Translations under genes and position numbers: made by a program
Assembly (NCBI GenBank): GCA_029549845.1
Contig: JAKPIL010000130.1
Coordinates: 1-6,397, forward strand
From: a bacterium
Lineage (GTDB): Bacteria > Patescibacteriota > Saccharimonadia > Saccharimonadales > UBA4665
Length of the DNA: 6,397 nt
Direction: 5' to 3'
The notes under the pieces: generated by a model
Seen by the model: only the letters and a program-made list of their open reading frames with translations
The model's database searches: none
Told to the model about the DNA's origin: nothing
Part shown: in pieces, positions 5,394-6,397 of the stretch
How positions within the stretch are numbered: the stretch's first letter is position 1
Layout of the letters: each line of letters starts with the position of its first letter

Positions 5394-5409
5394 GACCCAG
5401 ATTGTACCA

Positions 5410-5429
5410 TAGCTCTTTAAGGTGCGGGG
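5410..5429. repeat. Inverted repeat, 5' strand of the rnpB P3 helix
   Basis: This is the perfect 20-bp reverse complement of 5131-5150. On the - strand one base (5430) separates it from the P2 5' strand (5437-5431), the arrangement expected of P3 in type A RNase P RNA. Confidence 0.9.
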
Positions 5430-5455
5430 CGATTAGCTGGTAATCTAACCCTTCT

Positions 5456-5464
5456 ATTATACCA
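5456..5464 (-). promoter_or_regulatory. Extended -10 promoter of rnpB
   Basis: TGG-TATAAT (5464-5456) predicts a start near 5450-5449, exactly where the P1 strand begins, so the primary 5' end would need little or no processing. No good -35 is seen. The promoter lies in the short gap after the PCD-RNase H stop codon. Confidence 0.75.
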
Positions 5465-5504
5465 CCTCTGTTATGTTCAAGGACAGGTCACAGGTCTTGT
5501 CGCT

Positions 5505-6224
5505 CTAAGCACTTTGTATGTGCTGAGCTGTTGTCTGTGGCTGAGCGTCGAGTGCCTTGTTGACCTGGGCGTCTGCCAGCCTGTTCAGTTCGCGTGGTAC
5601 GTGGTCAAAGCTCACCTTTTCAAACCTTGGCAGGAGCTGCGTGATGGCATCATGTATGGGCCACAGGTCGCGGTTTTTCACTTTAAATATTCTTTTCATT
5701 TGGTTTACAACAAGCATACTGTCCATATATACATGCACTTCGCGCGCCTGGAAGTGCTCTAGCGCAGCCTCAAGCCCGAGCTTCAGCGCCTGGTATTCAG
5801 CCTGGTTATTTGTGGTAATGCCCAGGCATACACCCTGCTCATGCACAACCTTGCCACCCATATCGAGCAGCACAAACCCGCTTGCTGAGGGTCCAGGGTT
5901 TCCGCGTGAACCACCATCTGCGTATAGTTGCACCTCTGTTATTCTTGTTGTTTTTTCCTCATCATTTGCATCCATTGTTGCTTTTGCGGAGTCGTCGATG
6001 AGTGCATCTATGGCCCGCGAGAGTTCCCAGTCTCTATCGGTAATTCCCTGCTGCGGCTCATGTGTCGATAGCCAAAATTCCACGACATTCCATTCGTTCT
6101 GCCAGCGCGGATGATGGTCTAGCCTGTTTACAACCGCACTCACCCGCTCCATAAAACTCCACGCATGGTGAAAATCTGTAAAGACAAATTGTTTATAAAG
6201 CCCGTGTTTTGTTTCTGTCCACAT
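5505..6224 (-). CDS. Fusion of a pterin carbinolamine dehydratase-like domain and RNase HI, 239 aa
   Basis: Residues 9-78 match the PCD/DCoH fold: FVFTDFHHAWSFMERV, then LDHHPRW (35-41), W45, STHEPQQGITDRD with H55, and D63. The HHP-W-H-D active-site pattern is kept, but N33 replaces the usual acidic residue and the first helix of the family is missing. After an acidic linker (77-95), residues 98-226 form an RNase HI domain: YADGGSRGNPGP with D103, NNQAEYQAL with E143, VYMDS with D168, and FDHVPRELNRLAD with H208 and D218. It should cut the RNA strand of RNA-DNA hybrids. A TAG lies one codon upstream of ATG 6224, so the start cannot lie further upstream. The C-terminal 13 residues are Gln/Ala-rich. 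The two activities have no obvious link. Confidence 0.88.
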   Translation of the reverse strand: MWTETKHGLYKQFVFTDFHHAWSFMERVSAVVNRLDHHPRWQNEWNVVEFWLSTHEPQQGITDRDWELSRAIDALIDDSAKATMDANDEEKTTRITEVQLYADGGSRGNPGPSASGFVLLDMGGKVVHEQGVCLGITTNNQAEYQALKLGLEAALEHFQAREVHVYMDSMLVVNQMKRIFKVKNRDLWPIHDAITQLLPRFEKVSFDHVPRELNRLADAQVNKALDAQPQTTAQHIQSA

Positions 6225-6233
6225 ATACTATCC

Positions 6234-6242
6234 ATATTACCA
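6234..6242 (-). promoter_or_regulatory. Extended -10 promoter of the PCD-RNase H gene
   Basis: TGG-TAATAT (6242-6234) predicts a start near 6227, at most a few bases before ATG 6224. No Shine-Dalgarno is present, so translation is probably leaderless or nearly so. Confidence 0.5.
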
Positions 6243-6397
6243 CGGCCACTGCCAGAACTGCGTCTTGCCGCAAGTTAGTATATGTGCCGATTGACCCTAA
6301 ATATTACCTAGAGCGTCATTAAGTCTTACAATAAGGAGAAACCTTCACGGGCGAAAGGCTATGGGCTAGCAATAGTTCGATAAAATATAGGCGTTGG
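6243..6397 (+). other. Right-edge intergenic region with a possible promoter and ribosome binding site
   Basis: TACAAT (6327-6332) is a possible -10 and AAGGAG (6333-6338) a possible Shine-Dalgarno, both on the + strand. No ATG, GTG or TTG with an open frame follows at suitable spacing: ATG 6361 meets TAG two codons later. One frame from 6344 stays open to the edge but begins with TTC. A CCTT/AAGG hairpin is also possible at 6342-6357. No gene can be assigned. Confidence 0.25.

Larger units (their letters stand above)
4767..5449 (-). ncRNA. rnpB: RNase P RNA, type A, with a protein gene inserted in helix P3
   Basis: This is the catalytic RNA that removes 5' leaders from tRNA precursors. On the - strand the conserved blocks appear in order: GAGGAAAGTCCGGGC (CR I/P4), TGCCACAGAAA, GTAAGAG, GGTAAACCC, CTGCAAGGAG, the P18 hairpin GCCTGC/GCAGGC (4850-4831) and ACAGAACCCGGCTTATCGG (CR V). 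P1 pairs TTAGATTACC (5448-5439) with GGCAATCTAA (4777-4768), with one A-C mismatch. P2 pairs GCTAATC (5437-5431) with GGTTAGC (4820-4814). A CCTTG/CAAGG hairpin (4812-4796) fits P19. The P3 strands (5429-5410 and 5150-5131) are held apart by about 259 nt carrying a GIY-YIG ORF. Without the insert the RNA is about 424 nt, a normal size. The pairing of both ends shows one gene, not a broken copy. No GGU is visible in the P15/P16 region. Confidence 0.93.

Noticed and set aside
5131..5429. GIY-YIG gene with its inverted repeats as an IS element or transposon
   Set aside because: The repeats are the P3 helix of RNase P RNA, there is no transposase, and no target-site duplication flanks them. A homing-like insertion explains the layout better.
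5557..6114. 185-aa + strand ORF
   Set aside because: It is antisense to the PCD-RNase H gene, whose catalytic motifs are intact. The Ser-rich translation is a shadow.

Overview
The window looks like a chromosomal stretch of a Patescibacteria/CPR bacterium, most likely Candidatus Saccharibacteria (TM7). This is inferred from the compact layout, the style of the ComM-like AAA+ protein, the infC-rpmI-rplT cluster, very short leaders and several small uncharacterised proteins. TGA is used as a stop (for example at 4713-4715), so the UGA-to-Gly code of SR1/Gracilibacteria does not apply. No plasmid, phage, CRISPR or IS signature was seen.

Layout. Bases 1-51 hold the probable end of a + strand gene, followed by a terminator. 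Two small genes on the - strand follow: an 82-aa Pro/Ala-rich protein (174-422) and a four-helix membrane protein (568-915), separated by a structured intergenic stretch. Bases 980-1486 contain no convincing protein gene. They hold two divergent, independently promoted and terminated small RNA candidates, one on each strand, that match no family I recognise. comM (1517-3052, +) follows with its own promoter and a terminator behind it. The translation operon infC-rpmI-rplT (3181-4310, +) comes next; infC appears to start at AUC. A small GRAM/PH-like protein (4389-4715, +) comes after that, and a two-way terminator separates it from the - strand genes on its right.

The standout locus is rnpB, the RNase P RNA gene (5449 to 4767, -). 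All the conserved type A core blocks are present, and P1 and P2 pair between the two ends. The terminal loop of helix P3, however, is replaced by about 259 nt carrying a complete 81-aa GIY-YIG nuclease gene in the same orientation. The two P3 strands are a perfect 20-bp inverted repeat flanking the ORF. Just upstream on the - strand is an unusual fusion (5505-6224): a pterin-4a-carbinolamine dehydratase-like domain joined to an intact RNase HI domain.

How the parts fit together. Most of the window serves RNA and translation (IF3, L35, L20, RNase P, RNase H), with comM for DNA branch migration. Several promoters have an extended -10 (TGN before the -10 hexamer) and place the start codon within a few bases of the predicted transcription start, so leaderless translation may be common here. 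Bases 6243-6397 hold only a possible promoter and ribosome binding site for something continuing off the right end.
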